Below, one piece after another: positions 20,434-30,603 of a stretch of 64,000 nt of DNA. Below the pieces are notes generated by a model. That model was not told the origin of the DNA. It was given only the letters and a program-made list of their open reading frames with translations, and searched no databases. Numbering within the stretch: position 1 is the first letter of the stretch; every line of letters starts with the position of its first letter. Source of the stretch: Aureobasidium sp. EXF-3400 (taxonomy: Eukaryota > Ascomycota > Dothideomycetes > Dothideales > Saccotheciaceae); the NCBI GenBank assembly GCA_024195585.1, contig SWBL01000196.1, positions 1 to 64,000 on the forward strand, in the 5' to 3' direction. Made by a program: the position numbers and the translations under genes.

Positions 20434-23400
20434 ATGGCGCAGACCTATGCCTCCAACGGTCTATCCCCGACCCGCGATCAATCCCAACCCCTCACCTCCG
20501 GCAACCGCAAGAAGCAGAAGAGGAGGGCAAAGCAGCAGGCAAAGCTCAATCACGGCTCTGACGAAGCCTTCTCGGACCATCATTCCCATCCCGGCCAACC
20601 TCCGTCGCTCCCTGAGGCCTTGTCGGACGAGGACGACGACGATGTGCAAGTTAGCTATTCGGCGCGACCACCACTGGGCAATGGCTTAAACTCGTATCCA
20701 AGCAACGATGACTCGCTAGAACCCTCGCGCAAGAAGCGCAACAAGAAGAAGAAGCGCGGCAGCTCACACAACTCGGCCTATCCCGACCATCTGCGCCCTG
20801 CTATGCACCAGTCTCCTATACCGCATTCTCTACCCATGCCGACAAGCACTCTGAGGTCTGGTCAACGCTCCTCAAGGCAAGACCGCATCTGGAACACATC
20901 AACTCAAGAAGAGCGTGAGCGCATTAAACAATTCTGGCTGACACTGAGCGAGGAAGAGCGCAAATCGCTGCTCAAGATTGAGAAAGAGGCTGTTTTGCGT
21001 AAGATGAAGGAACAACAGAAACACTCATGCTCGTGCACTGTGTGTGGTCGTAAGAGAATTGCTATCGAAGAGGAGCTAGAGGTGCTCTATGATGCATACT
21101 ACGACGAACTTGAACAGTACGCCCATCACCAAGGCGGAGAACCGGGACACGGCATGCTACCACCTCCGCGCAGTTTACCACCCCCACACTTCCACCCTTC
21201 CTCCGCCGTGCCGCTACCGCTAAGCACTCACCATCAACACCCCCATCACCGAACGAGTCCAGTCCAAGAAATCATGGACGACGAAGACGACGATCAAGAA
21301 GACGAGGGCGACGAAGGTGATAGCCAGGGGATGAGTGAAGAGGAGGAAGAGGAATACAGCGACGAGGAAGATGATCTGTACAGTGACGAAGAGGACGAAC
21401 CTGAAGACGACGTACCACGAGGAATAGGCAACGACTTCTTCAACTTTGGTAATAGTCTGACGGTCAAAGGTAGGCCTGCTCTGCCATTAGTTTGCTATCT
21501 CCAAATGGCTGAAGTGATATCAGGTGGCATTCTAACCGTAGCCGACGATCTCCTCAAAAACGACGGCAAGAAATTTATCGAAATGATGGAACAACTGGCC
21601 GAACGCAGGATGCAGCGTGAACAAGAGGCAGAATACGCTTCGGCACAACCCTCGCATACCTACACATCCAACGGACACGAACCACCGCTCGACGACGAGG
21701 AGTATGATGATGAAGAGTACGAAGACGAGGAGTATGACGAGGACAGCCAGGATGAAGAGGAAGAGGACGAGACGGTAACACGGGATAACTCTTGGGAAGT
21801 GGTCACGTGCGTCACTGACAAGGTACAGGGCGGCATGACCGAGGAGCAACGCATGGAAGAGGGTCGTCGCATGTTCCAGATCTTCGCCGCCCGAATGTTC
21901 GAACAACGTGTGTTGACCGCCTACCGAGAAAAGGTCGCTGCCGAACGTCAACAGAAACTGCTGGAAGAGTTGGAAGACGAGGACAAGAAGAAAGAGGAAC
22001 GTGAAGCCAAGAAGGCTAGGGACGCTGAGAAGAAGAAGAACAAGAAACAGGCCCAGAAACAAGCAAAGGCTGAAGAGAAGGCTAGGAAGGATGCCGAAAA
22101 GGCGGCAGAAGAAGCCGCTGCAAAGGCTATCGAGCAGGCCAAGCAAGAGGAGGCAAAGCAGAGAAGAGAGGAACAGCGTAAGAAGAAGGAGGCTGAACGC
22201 AAGGCCCAAGAAGAGGAACGACAACGCAAGGAGACCGAACGCCTAAAACGTCAGCAAGAAGAACGCGAACGCCAACAGGAAGCCGAACGCAAGCTCCGCG
22301 AGCAGAAAGCACTCGAGAAGAAGCAAAAGGATGAAGCTCGTCAAAAGGAACGCGAAGAACGAGAGGCGCGCGAAAGGGACATCAAGGAAAAGAAAGCACA
22401 AATGGAGCGCGAAAGAAAGGAACGAGACGCAAAGGCGAAAGCTGACAGAGAGGCCAGAAACCAGCAAACACCACAGATGGCCAAACGTCCTTCGCAAGCC
22501 GGTATGGTCGCTGTACCTCCAGGACTGCTCTCCAAGCAGGCGTCATCTGTCATGTCTTCACCACATGTTCCAGTGGCCACGCCTACCATGCCAAAGCCTT
22601 CTACTCCAGCACAGCCTCGACAAAGCTCTTTGCAGGGTCAGAACGCTACCTCGCCCAAGTCGCAACAGGCCCCCGCCATGATTCATACCAAGTCAACCTC
22701 TCCAGCAAACGCTTTCAATCAGTCTATGCCCAGATCGATATTCCAGAAGTCGCAGACCCAACAGCCCTTCGCACAGCACCAGCCAATCTCGCCTGCCAGC
22801 CAATTGCCACCACCCTCGATGTATCCTCAGCATCAGAACAATGGGTTCAGTGGCTTTCCTACGAGTATGACTGGATTCCCTGGGTTCGGCGCTCCTCATG
22901 GACCCATGATGCATCACCGTCCTTCGTTGCCCGGTTTCTCCAATGGACCTTTTGGTAGCGGACCGTTCCAGCCTATGCACCCAGTCAACCCCATGCCGAC
23001 GCCTCCGCCTGGTATGAGCGGTCTTGGAGTAATGGCACAGGGTCGAGGATATCCTCTTGAGAGTCCTCCCGGATTCCAGCAACAGATGCCACCAGTTGGA
23101 TCGCCCACTGCTCCGCCTGGTTTTGGACTCACACGACACAGTATTGCCTCACACTCTCGTACTCACTCGTCTGACAAGAATACATTCGACTCGATCAGCT
23201 CGCCTGCACCCATCACTCGACCAACTCCTATCCAACGACCCTCATCTATCAGACCCAACAATTCCGATATGGAGGATCTAAGCAAGCATCTTGGTAGTAG
23301 GGCATTGCTCGATGATACGGATGATCCGCTACCTTCAGTGCCAGAGAGTCGCCGTGCTAGTGCCATTACTGGACCCCGTGGCTTCGGTTCACCCGTATTT

Positions 23401-24009
23401 TCACAGAACCAGCCACGCATGGACGTGTTCGGCGCGAACAGTAGTTGGACATCTCCTTCTATGTTTGGTGCCCCACCAGGTCTCTCCACACCTAGCTCAT
23501 CGTGGAATCCTAATGCAAGCAGTGGATGGTCTTCTATGCCCTTTGGTAGCCTAGGTCATCGTCCTTCAGGTGCTAACCGTCCTTTGTCGATCCGCATAGC
23601 TGTGTGTAACGCATGCAAGGCATTGACAGCTCGGGAACCTACACATGATAACTATCACCCTGTCGAGACTCTTTTGCGCCAGATCGAAGGTTCAAGAGTT
23701 ATGCTTGATAGTCCAATCACGATCAAGGAGATTGAAGCTATTTGCGAGACCGAGGGTGACGGCCAGAATGGCGGTGGATTTCTGCATGCCCGTCACGAGG
23801 CCTCCACGCCTGGTGGCTTCGCGGTCAAGTTCGAGCCAGACGCCGGCACACCTGGCTCTGGAAGACACTCTCACTCACTAGGCCCAATCAGTAGTCCGGT
23901 ACCGGGTCACTCTGTACCTGCCACTGGTTTCGGGGGTGCGACAGCGATCGGAAGAGGTACAGGCTTTCAGAGTTTAGGCTCTGCTATGGCAACTTCCGGA
24001 TCCTCATAG
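20434..24009 (+). CDS. NST1: Stress response protein Nst1, about 1155 aa with two stop-free introns
   Basis: Cytoplasmic protein of the NST1 family, linked in yeast to salt tolerance and P-bodies. The start is MAQTYASNGLSPTRDQ at 20434. The whole span is open, but two 54-nt stretches look like in-frame introns: 21470-21523 (GTAGGC...ATATCAG) and 21775-21828 (GTAACA, CACTGAC, ACAG). Removing them gives the family-like joins NSLTVK-GGILTVADDLLKND and DEEEEDET-GGMTEEQRMEEGRR. Order: basic NRKKQKRRAKQQAK region, conserved EERERIKQFWLTLSEEERKSLLKIEKEAVL with a CSCTVCGRKR Cys cluster, long acidic Asp/Glu tracts, a very long charged coiled coil (about residues 480-680) rich in EEREAK/AEKKKNKK, then a Pro/Gln/Ser-rich low-complexity C-terminus. 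Unspliced reading would give 1191 aa. Confidence 0.9.
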   Translation: MAQTYASNGLSPTRDQSQPLTSGNRKKQKRRAKQQAKLNHGSDEAFSDHHSHPGQPPSLPEALSDEDDDDVQVSYSARPPLGNGLNSYPSNDDSLEPSRKKRNKKKKRGSSHNSAYPDHLRPAMHQSPIPHSLPMPTSTLRSGQRSSRQDRIWNTSTQEERERIKQFWLTLSEEERKSLLKIEKEAVLRKMKEQQKHSCSCTVCGRKRIAIEEELEVLYDAYYDELEQYAHHQGGEPGHGMLPPPRSLPPPHFHPSSAVPLPLSTHHQHPHHRTSPVQEIMDDEDDDQEDEGDEGDSQGMSEEEEEEYSDEEDDLYSDEEDEPEDDVPRGIGNDFFNFGNSLTVKGRPALPLVCYLQMAEVISGGILTVADDLLKNDGKKFIEMMEQLAERRMQREQEAEYASAQPSHTYTSNGHEPPLDDEEYDDEEYEDEEYDEDSQDEEEEDETVTRDNSWEVVTCVTDKVQGGMTEEQRMEEGRRMFQIFAARMFEQRVLTAYREKVAAERQQKLLEELEDEDKKKEEREAKKARDAEKKKNKKQAQKQAKAEEKARKDAEKAAEEAAAKAIEQAKQEEAKQRREEQRKKKEAERKAQEEERQRKETERLKRQQEERERQQEAERKLREQKALEKKQKDEARQKEREEREARERDIKEKKAQMERERKERDAKAKADREARNQQTPQMAKRPSQAGMVAVPPGLLSKQASSVMSSPHVPVATPTMPKPSTPAQPRQSSLQGQNATSPKSQQAPAMIHTKSTSPANAFNQSMPRSIFQKSQTQQPFAQHQPISPASQLPPPSMYPQHQNNGFSGFPTSMTGFPGFGAPHGPMMHHRPSLPGFSNGPFGSGPFQPMHPVNPMPTPPPGMSGLGVMAQGRGYPLESPPGFQQQMPPVGSPTAPPGFGLTRHSIASHSRTHSSDKNTFDSISSPAPITRPTPIQRPSSIRPNNSDMEDLSKHLGSRALLDDTDDPLPSVPESRRASAITGPRGFGSPVFSQNQPRMDVFGANSSWTSPSMFGAPPGLSTPSSSWNPNASSGWSSMPFGSLGHRPSGANRPLSIRIAVCNACKALTAREPTHDNYHPVETLLRQIEGSRVMLDSPITIKEIEAICETEGDGQNGGGFLHARHEASTPGGFAVKFEPDAGTPGSGRHSHSLGPISSPVPGHSVPATGFGGATAIGRGTGFQSLGSAMATSGSS
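21470..21523 (+). other. Putative 54-nt in-frame intron of NST1
   Basis: Starts GTAGGC, ends ATATCAG, with GGCTGAAG as a possible branch site. Length is 3 x 18 and no stop codon is present, so the reading frame hides it. The 18 residues it would encode (hydrophobic, including LVCYLQM) interrupt a conserved NST1 block. Confidence 0.75.
21775..21828 (+). other. Second putative 54-nt in-frame intron of NST1
   Basis: Starts GTAACA, has CACTGAC 15 nt before the ACAG end, and is stop-free. The encoded 18 residues (VTRDNSWEVVTCVTDKVQ) separate an acidic tract from the conserved MTEEQRMEEGRRMFQ block. The donor is weaker than usual. Confidence 0.6.
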
Positions 24010-25137
24010 GAACAGGAGAAGAAACTGCCGCTCATGCGTGGCATTTGCTTCAGAATTCGATCCCGTTATGGATGGTCAGAAGGGCCAGGCCGTTTCAAGT
24101 TAAGGGATACCACAAAGACATGAGATCGAGACTGTGATAGCTTCTTGCGTCGCTGTCTCCTCTGATATTCTGTTTCCTCTTCATCTTTCACACTTCTTAC
24201 TACACTCGGCTTGGTTTATTCGATCATAGCGAGCTTTGCATTCACAATCCCCTTTTCCCCTTATATTTGAGTATGAGCCAATACCACTTCCCGAGTATGA
24301 TCATTGACCGCTCGCTTACCTCTTTCTTACCTGATACATCGAGTGCCGTGTGTACCTTGTGGCTTGACACCGCTAACCTTCACCCGTAATCTCGAATATC
24401 AGAACTTTGCCGTGTGCTGTCACTGCTATGGTCTCTGATCAACGCGTCACCCACTGTATGTCTTTACTTAGCTTTATGCAACTCAACGGGTATTAATCGA
24501 ACCATTCGGGTAGGCAGGAAGAGTAAGCGGGGTACAAGTTACCCCGGCCTTGTTCACATCCGCTCAAAGCGGAGGTTTAGGCGCTCGATTGCTTTGTAAG
24601 AACTCTGCCCAACACACGGGATGCCCTCCAGCGATCCCCCAGATCTGGCCCTCTTCCGAAGAACTTGTTTTTGCGGAGACGGCTCGCAAGGAAGGAAGTA
24701 CCGATGAGAGTTTACTCGACGTCCTCCCTTTCTATCGTCCATCAACAAGACCTGATTCATGGTCATCTCCTCGCATACTTAAAAGTCTTGGTGAACGTAT
24801 CCTGCATAACGTCAAGACAAGCACCACGGCCAAGGAAGAACGTCCATGGTCAAGCATCCCAAGCATCCCAAGGCTGGACGTGACTTCAGCCTCGTCGCTT
24901 ACCACATGTACCTTTCTGCGGTATGGTACTTGAACTTTACCCCTCATCTCACGCAACCTTAAATCTAGATCCTCCACGTTGTCTCTTGGCAGATGGCGAA
25001 AAAAGCTCGATTCAGCCCTCGTCGCCCTTCTGACACGATGATTTACGTCCATTGGTGGGTTTCTGGCGGTTATACAAGGTTCACCCACTGCGCCCTCGCC
25101 GTTTACGGGAATGCGAATGTCGTGCCCGCGGTGTATA

Positions 25138-25145
25138 CTGATAAG
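25138..25145 (+). promoter_or_regulatory. GATA-factor site (CTGATAAG) before the nitrite transporter
   Basis: The sequence CTGATAAG matches the HGATAR core bound by fungal nitrogen regulators of the AreA/NIT2 type. It lies about 200 bp upstream of a gene of nitrite uptake, where such control is expected. Site function is inference. Confidence 0.35.
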
Positions 25146-25241
25146 ATCGGCGAATGAGAGGATGCAGCATTTTCTCTCAAAATGCGACTCATAAACTCTC
25201 GCATTCCTCCCTACGTCCGTCTCTGCCACTTCTTTTGAGCA

Positions 25242-25251
25242 TATTTAAATA
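25242..25251 (+). promoter_or_regulatory. TATA-like element before the nitrite transporter
   Basis: TATTTAAATA, a palindromic AT-rich element about 95 bp upstream of the ATG. Confidence 0.35.
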
Positions 25252-25344
25252 CTGGTTCCACCTTTTTCTGGAATATACATTGTTCTTTTGTCAATCTTGT
25301 GTTTCCTGGACTTTTACATCTCGAGGTCTTTTCGCTTCGCAAAT

Positions 25345-26504
25345 ATGCATTCTATGTTTCCAGACCAATCGCTGCCGCCTGCGGCATCGGAGATCCCCCG
25401 TCAACAGCAACCATTGCCTGTTGTTCACAATGCCTACACACCTAAGGAAGCTATCGAGATCTCTTCTCGAACTGGTGCCTACAAGGCTCATATGCGTATC
25501 GACAAGACCATCATCTCCTCTTTCATGGCTGGCTGTCTACTCGTGAGTTTCTGACCCTGTCTCTTGCACAGATGTATACTTATTGGAGTCGAAAAGTCGT
25601 TCGGAGGAGCTTGTTACGCCATCATCAATACCTCTCCCTGGCTCAATGAGAACGCTCCTGGTATCCCCCGCATGTTAGGCGCCTTGATCTTCCCCTTGGG
25701 TTTGGTGGTTATCGTCATGACTGGAGCAGACCTCTGTACTGGCAGCTTCATGTACACCACTCTGGCAGCCCTTCACCGTCGTACTTCTATCCTGCTGATG
25801 CTGAGACACTGGTTCATCACCTTCTTCGGCAATCTCGCTGGAGCCCTATTCGTCTCCTGCGTTATCATTGGTTATGGAGGTGTCTTCTCGGGTGCCGCCT
25901 ACAAGAAAGAACTCCTCGCTATTGCAACGACCAAAGCTGTGACACCCGAGTGGTATCAAATCTTCTTGAAGGCAATTGGCGCCAACTGGCTCGTTTGTCT
26001 GGCTTGTTTCTTGGCTTGCTGTGCTAGAGAGTTCTTCTCTAAGGTGACGGCGATCTGGTGGTAAGTTTTTGGCTTCGTACTGCTCGGATTTAGTTGTAGA
26101 GTTGCTAATATGTCTAGGCCTGTCTTCGCCTTCGTGCTGCTCGGACTGGACCACGTGGTAGCCAACATGTTCTACATTCCCCTCGCAATTTTTTTGCACC
26201 ATCCAGACATTTCGTAAGTTTCGTGCCTGTATGCCATCAGCACTGAGCTTTAACTAATACGTATTTCTTCAGTATCTCCTTCTACATCTGGAAGAGCATG
26301 ATTCCTGCCGCCCTCGGCAACATCGTCGGTGGCAGTGTCTTCGTCGCAGTCGTCTACTGGTACCTCTTCTTGGTCGGCGACACCTCTGAAATCGTCATCG
26401 ATGGCGACTACTGGGACGTCAACAGCCGCGCTTCCATCAGCTCTTCCTCAGACCCAATCCCACAACACTCAACCACCAACAAGGACGACGGCAAGATGGT
26501 CTAA
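25345..26504 (+). CDS. Formate/nitrite transporter family protein (NitA-like), 329 aa
   Basis: Plasma-membrane channel/transporter of the FNT family; fungal members such as NitA import nitrite. Four exons: 25345-25542, 25597-26060, 26118-26213 and 26273-26504. The introns are 54-59 nt, with GCTAAT and ACTAAT branch sites in the last two. Junctions restore FMAGCLLSFGGACYAIINTS, AIWWPVFAFVLLGLDHVVANMFYIP and HHPDISISFYIWK. FNT hallmarks are the early SFGGACYA helix, the FPLGLVVIVMTGADLCTGSFMY half-helix, HWFITFFGNLAGALF, and the second-half GLDHVVANMFYIPLA, pseudo-symmetric to the first. About six membrane helices are expected. The hydrophilic C-terminus is Ser/Asp-rich. The length suits the family (NitA is about 310 aa). 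Start MHSMFPDQ is the first ATG in frame. Confidence 0.9.
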
Positions 26505-28247
26505 ACGATCTCCAAGAACTACAGGACAGCAAAACAGCAACATCAACATGCTTGTGGTCTGTTCCTCACGACATTCATTTTCAACAAGATACCCCGTTTT
26601 TTTGTGATTCAACAATCTTGATTTTATTTTCTGGGAAAGCGTGGAGTTCAACAATGCTTAGGTACGGGGGATAGGGGGTTTTTTTTTACGAAGGATTTAT
26701 GGTCTCAACGATCTGGTCCTATATAGCAGGTAGCATATCCTTGAAGCTCGAGTATGCAAAACTTGATTATCCTCATGTGCAAAGTCATGTCCTGCATTAA
26801 TGCACAGTCACTTTGTTCGATAGGAAGGATCCAATCAGAGTCTTGATGTTGTCGACTCTCCATAGACTTTGCTACCGTGTAGAGAGAACTGTGCATTTTG
26901 ATGGCTGTAGTGCCGCCTGTATGTTATGGTGAGCGCGAGGTGAGAGTGATATGATCTAGCACATGGGGAGGAAGCAGGTGTTTAATGCTTTTCTTAGGTC
27001 TTTTTTTTGTGGTATCGATATGCCTTGCAGACTTAAGATACTCTCGTGTGGGCTGGGTAAGTCATATGGATATGTACTCATGTTGCTCTTACCTCCAAGA
27101 GCCAGTAATGGTCTGAGATTTACTACGAGGACTGAGCATGACATCGCTACAATACTGAGATCCAAGACCAACGCTGGACAGACCGAACTAAAGCTTGCAA
27201 AGGTGCTGGCCACTCTATCCGAGTGTATGTATGCCTTTTTGTTTATCAGTCTCGCTGTAGGTTTTGTCGAACAGTTCTCAAGGGCTAGTACACCAGAACG
27301 TTGACCTTTTGTTGGATTGATAGCGTCGTCGTGACATCAAGGTCGAAAAGGCCGCTGGCCCACGGGGCTTCAGCGAAAATTGAAGTAGAGTACTGCACTT
27401 AATGAACAAGTGAAAAGATTGCAAGACGCATGGTCCAGATGTTCGTTAGTGCGTGCACTGATGTCAACCGATCTGGGTTGACATGCGGTCCAATTCTGTA
27501 TTACTTCATTTTTTCTGTATAAACTTATTGTCACTTGTTTGATGTTGATAGCCTCAAAGTTTCGGCGATCGTGAGCTTCGAACAGATCGCTACGCAAAGG
27601 CAGAATGAGGATTAGGTCATCCTTGAATTCTCATGGGGAGATAGCATCCTTTTACTCGAGCCACGCGTGCATATCAGCTGTCCATGATGAGGGCTATAGA
27701 GTGATTGGTGTCATTGTCTCTTGCGAGAGGAAAAGCCTCTCTTCGATACCGTTGCGATATCTGGACACGATGGTTGTGTGTGCGCGCTCAGAAGTGGACT
27801 TTGCAGTCTTGGGAGAAGCAGTGGATCCGATCGGACACTGGAAGGATCGTCGCTATTTACTTATGAGTTCGACAAGTGGACTTGACTTGACCTGTATCGG
27901 GTAGGCTTGATACCGCAGAGGTAGTATCAGGGGCAGGCTCTCATTCGATACTTTTCCTTTCCTCCATCCCTTCTGATCTGGGTTGTAGTCAATGTATAAC
28001 ACTAGTGAAGCTGTGGTGAGAGTGAGTTGAGAGTACATATGAGGGAACACGAGGGTACACAGGCCCTGGCAGCGCAACCAAGTTATTCAAACGAAGGTAT
28101 AAGTGAAAGCTTGGTGTACTTTTGCAAGCCTCGAGTGAATGTACTGGTAAGAGTATATAGCACTCACTATCATCCTTCCATCTCTTCCTCCAATCGCTAT
28201 ACAACTGGCTCTTCCTACAACTCCCTCATCCTGGAGACTTCCACAAT
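26505..28247. other. Intergenic, no gene recognised
   Basis: 1.74 kb. Open frames at 26963-27304 and 27605-27904 are short and resemble nothing known. The stretch 26670-26700 carries poly-T. A TATA-like box precedes the next gene (listed separately). Confidence 0.5.
28154..28160 (+). promoter_or_regulatory. TATA-like box before the 244-aa hypothetical gene
   Basis: TATATAG about 90 bp upstream of the ATG at 28248. Confidence 0.35.
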
Positions 28248-29107
28248 ATGCCATACCCCCCTCACAACCATCATGACTGGAAGGGTCGCATAGAGTGGCC
28301 AATCAGGCTCTTCAACGAAGGCCAGTATGCGCTCTGCATCGCAGACTGTCGCACGTTGCTTCTCTACAGCACAATGCCGCTTTGGTGGCGAATTCGCTGT
28401 CAGTTGCTTCTCGCTGCTTCTCTGGAGGACTGGGATGAAGCTGAGGTACGTGAAACCCTCAGCCTAGGCCGTAATTCCATCGAGTCGATCCACCCATGAC
28501 CACGATACATTCTCTTTCCATCTACGCTGTGACCGTCCTTGTCTCACAGACACAACTGACACCATACTAGGAAGTACGTATTGAAGCAGAGACTCTATGG
28601 ACCCACTGTCACGTCTTGTACCGTGACCTATCTGGCGTCAAGAGCTACCGAACCGAGCTTATAGAAGAGATGCGCGAAATCCTCGACAAACTTGCCAAAG
28701 ACATGAAGCACGGCCGTCCCACCGAAGGAGAATTTCGTTTTACAGGCAATACTCGTCGCAAAAACAAGGATGACTGGACCTACAGTGTTGCCGCTCCCGC
28801 CGACTATGCCGCCTTTACGACCAAAAGAACTGGCGCCTCTACAGTCAAAGCAACTGCCCAGACCGCACTCCCAATTCACCATACTACCACTCTCACCGTT
28901 CGCTCTCGAGATCTCACCGAAGGAGATGATGCTGCTGTTCGCAATGACAGTGCTTTCAAGAAGAGTACTTCGCATGACAGACTCACCGCTTCGACCGATC
29001 ACGACCAGGATTACGGCCATGCTGATGGTGCTACCATCTCCGACCTTTGCATTTACGATAAAGATTCTACCTCCACTGATAACGATGTCACCATGTCAGA
29101 CCAATGA
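28248..29107 (+). CDS. Hypothetical protein, 244 aa
   Basis: Not recognised. Exons 28248-28445 and 28571-29107 are joined in phase 0 over a 125-nt intron (GTACGT donor, ACTGAC branch, ACTAG acceptor), giving DWDEAE-EVRIEAETLWTHC. The first 100 residues look helical, with a TPR-like alternation (FNEGQYALCIADCRTLLLY, then RCQLLLAASLEDWDEAE), followed by LIEEMREILDKLAKDMKHG. The second half is Thr/Ser/Asp-rich and probably disordered. No signal peptide or membrane segment is seen. The TPR-like reading is inference from residue pattern only. It could be a small adaptor or chaperone-like protein, but I assign no function. Confidence 0.65.
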
Positions 29108-29288
29108 CAGAGCATCTTTGGTTGTGAGAAAAGTGATGAAAAGATGCTATCACGTTCGGCTGTGAGAAAAGATCAGGACAGCCTCCACATGTGTACAACG
29201 ACTCCAGGAAAATGCTAGTAGTGTCGAACACAAGAAATTCCATGTCCTTAGCTCTACATCTTAACAAGTGTCTTCAAATTCTCTTCGC

Positions 29289-29597
29289 TCAAACATCGTG
29301 GCCAACCTTTCCCTCTGCAATCCTAACAACAAAGACAACATTTTGATCCAACATTCTTCCTCCTAGTTGTGGTGTCAAAGATGCTTCGTTGGTAATATCC
29401 AATCTGAGATGGCTTTCCGGATCTAGAGATGGTGTCGATATTGTTTTTGGTACACAGAATCCTGAGTCTAGACATAAAAGTTGTGGTGGAGTGTTGTGGT
29501 TTCTTGCAGGATCTGTTGTCGTCTTTGCGTATCCGAGGGCTGGAAGTGTTGTGAAGAGGTGGAGGACGAAGATGTGGAAACCGATGGATATGGTCAT
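29289..29597 (-). CDS. Possible small secreted protein, 102 aa
   Basis: A short frame whose ATG at 29597 opens a plausible signal peptide (MTISIGFHIFVLHLFTTLPALGYA) with cleavage after Ala24. The mature part has two cysteines close together (LLCLDSGFCVP) and no known domain. The frame is open upstream to 29747, but that part looks like leader. Nothing beyond the signal-like N-terminus supports it, and no splice sites were needed. It could be spurious. Confidence 0.35.
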   Translation of the reverse strand: MTISIGFHIFVLHLFTTLPALGYAKTTTDPARNHNTPPQLLCLDSGFCVPKTISTPSLDPESHLRLDITNEASLTPQLGGRMLDQNVVFVVRIAEGKVGHDV

Positions 29598-30603
29598 GAT
29601 TGTCTTGCAATGAGGCGCTTGGTTGTAGTTTTGATTCTTGCCGCGATTGAGAAGGATGGTGGAAATTGGAAAGAGGACAAGAGAATCAAGACTTGATGCA
29701 AATGTAGAGATAGAAGTGATAGAAGTTGAAGAATGCAGTAATAACATAGCAACATTTTAACAAGCTTTAAGAGAAAGGGTTTATGGGCGTGTTTTGCTGC
29801 GGGTCAGGCAGCATAGCTCCATACTTAGGCAACAGTTGGGATTTCTGACTCGTGGATTCCGGAAAAATAGAAAAGTTGGTCAAATCCTACCAGTCCTGCT
29901 CACCATGTTCTCAAGGCTACATCATATTCTACAGTATGTTGAAGATGTGAATGAGATGGAGAAGAAAGATTGAACGAGACGACGTCAAGCCTCGGCTTTA
30001 GAGTTTGAACGCGAAGACGCGTCATGGCGCGTATCGAGATAAAGGTGGGATGAAACAGGCATCTGAATGCATAAGATTGGACATGCAGAGAATGTGAAAC
30101 CATGGAGATTTTTCTGAAGAAAGGGCTGAGCACAGGGTAGACGTGAAAGAATAAGATTTGATAGATGAAATGAAAGGTTGATCAAAGGAGGGACAAAAAT
30201 AAGGCCGACCTTTACAATTAATGCAGTTGTTGGCTTGGCGGGTCGGAGTTGGTTGTGGATTTGCGTATCGGCAGCTTGGTTGTAGCAGAATCATTGGACG
30301 GCTCGTCATGGTGGTGCATACAAAGCACACAAGGCCGTGATTTTCCTCGTGCATATCGCTCTACCACCAGTCGAACGTGACTCTTCACCTCGCCGTCGCC
30401 CCTGACAGTCACAAGACGCAGATAGCCTGTGACGAGCAGCATTATTTCACTCGACCCCGCCCCTGGGAGCCACTTTTGACGCAAACACGCACCCACCCAA
30501 CACATAGACACCGCACCTATTCGACACGCACACACGCTGCCCTTGGATGGTTAGATACTTCTCCGCCTACACGTCCAGTCAATAAGCCACATTCACAGCC
30601 AGT
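29598..30603. other. Intergenic, no gene recognised
   Basis: About 1 kb between divergent genes. C/A-rich sequence at 30460-30600 is probably the promoter and leader of the next gene. No repeat or RNA gene seen. Confidence 0.5.

Larger units (their letters stand above)
24010..25344. other. Intergenic NST1 to nitrite transporter
   Basis: 1.3 kb. An open frame at 24550-24933 has no recognised similarity and is not called. The part near 25130-25345 serves as the transporter promoter (GATA and TATA-like sites listed separately). A doubled GCATCCCAA unit lies near 24856. Confidence 0.5.

Noticed and set aside
21532..22224. Leu/Phe-rich minus-strand frame resembling a membrane protein
   Set aside because: It is the antisense shadow of the Glu/Lys-rich coiled coil of NST1; Lys and Glu codons read as Leu and Phe on the other strand.
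24550..24933. 127-codon frame downstream of NST1
   Set aside because: No similarity or signal, and it is opposed by a minus-strand frame over the same bases.
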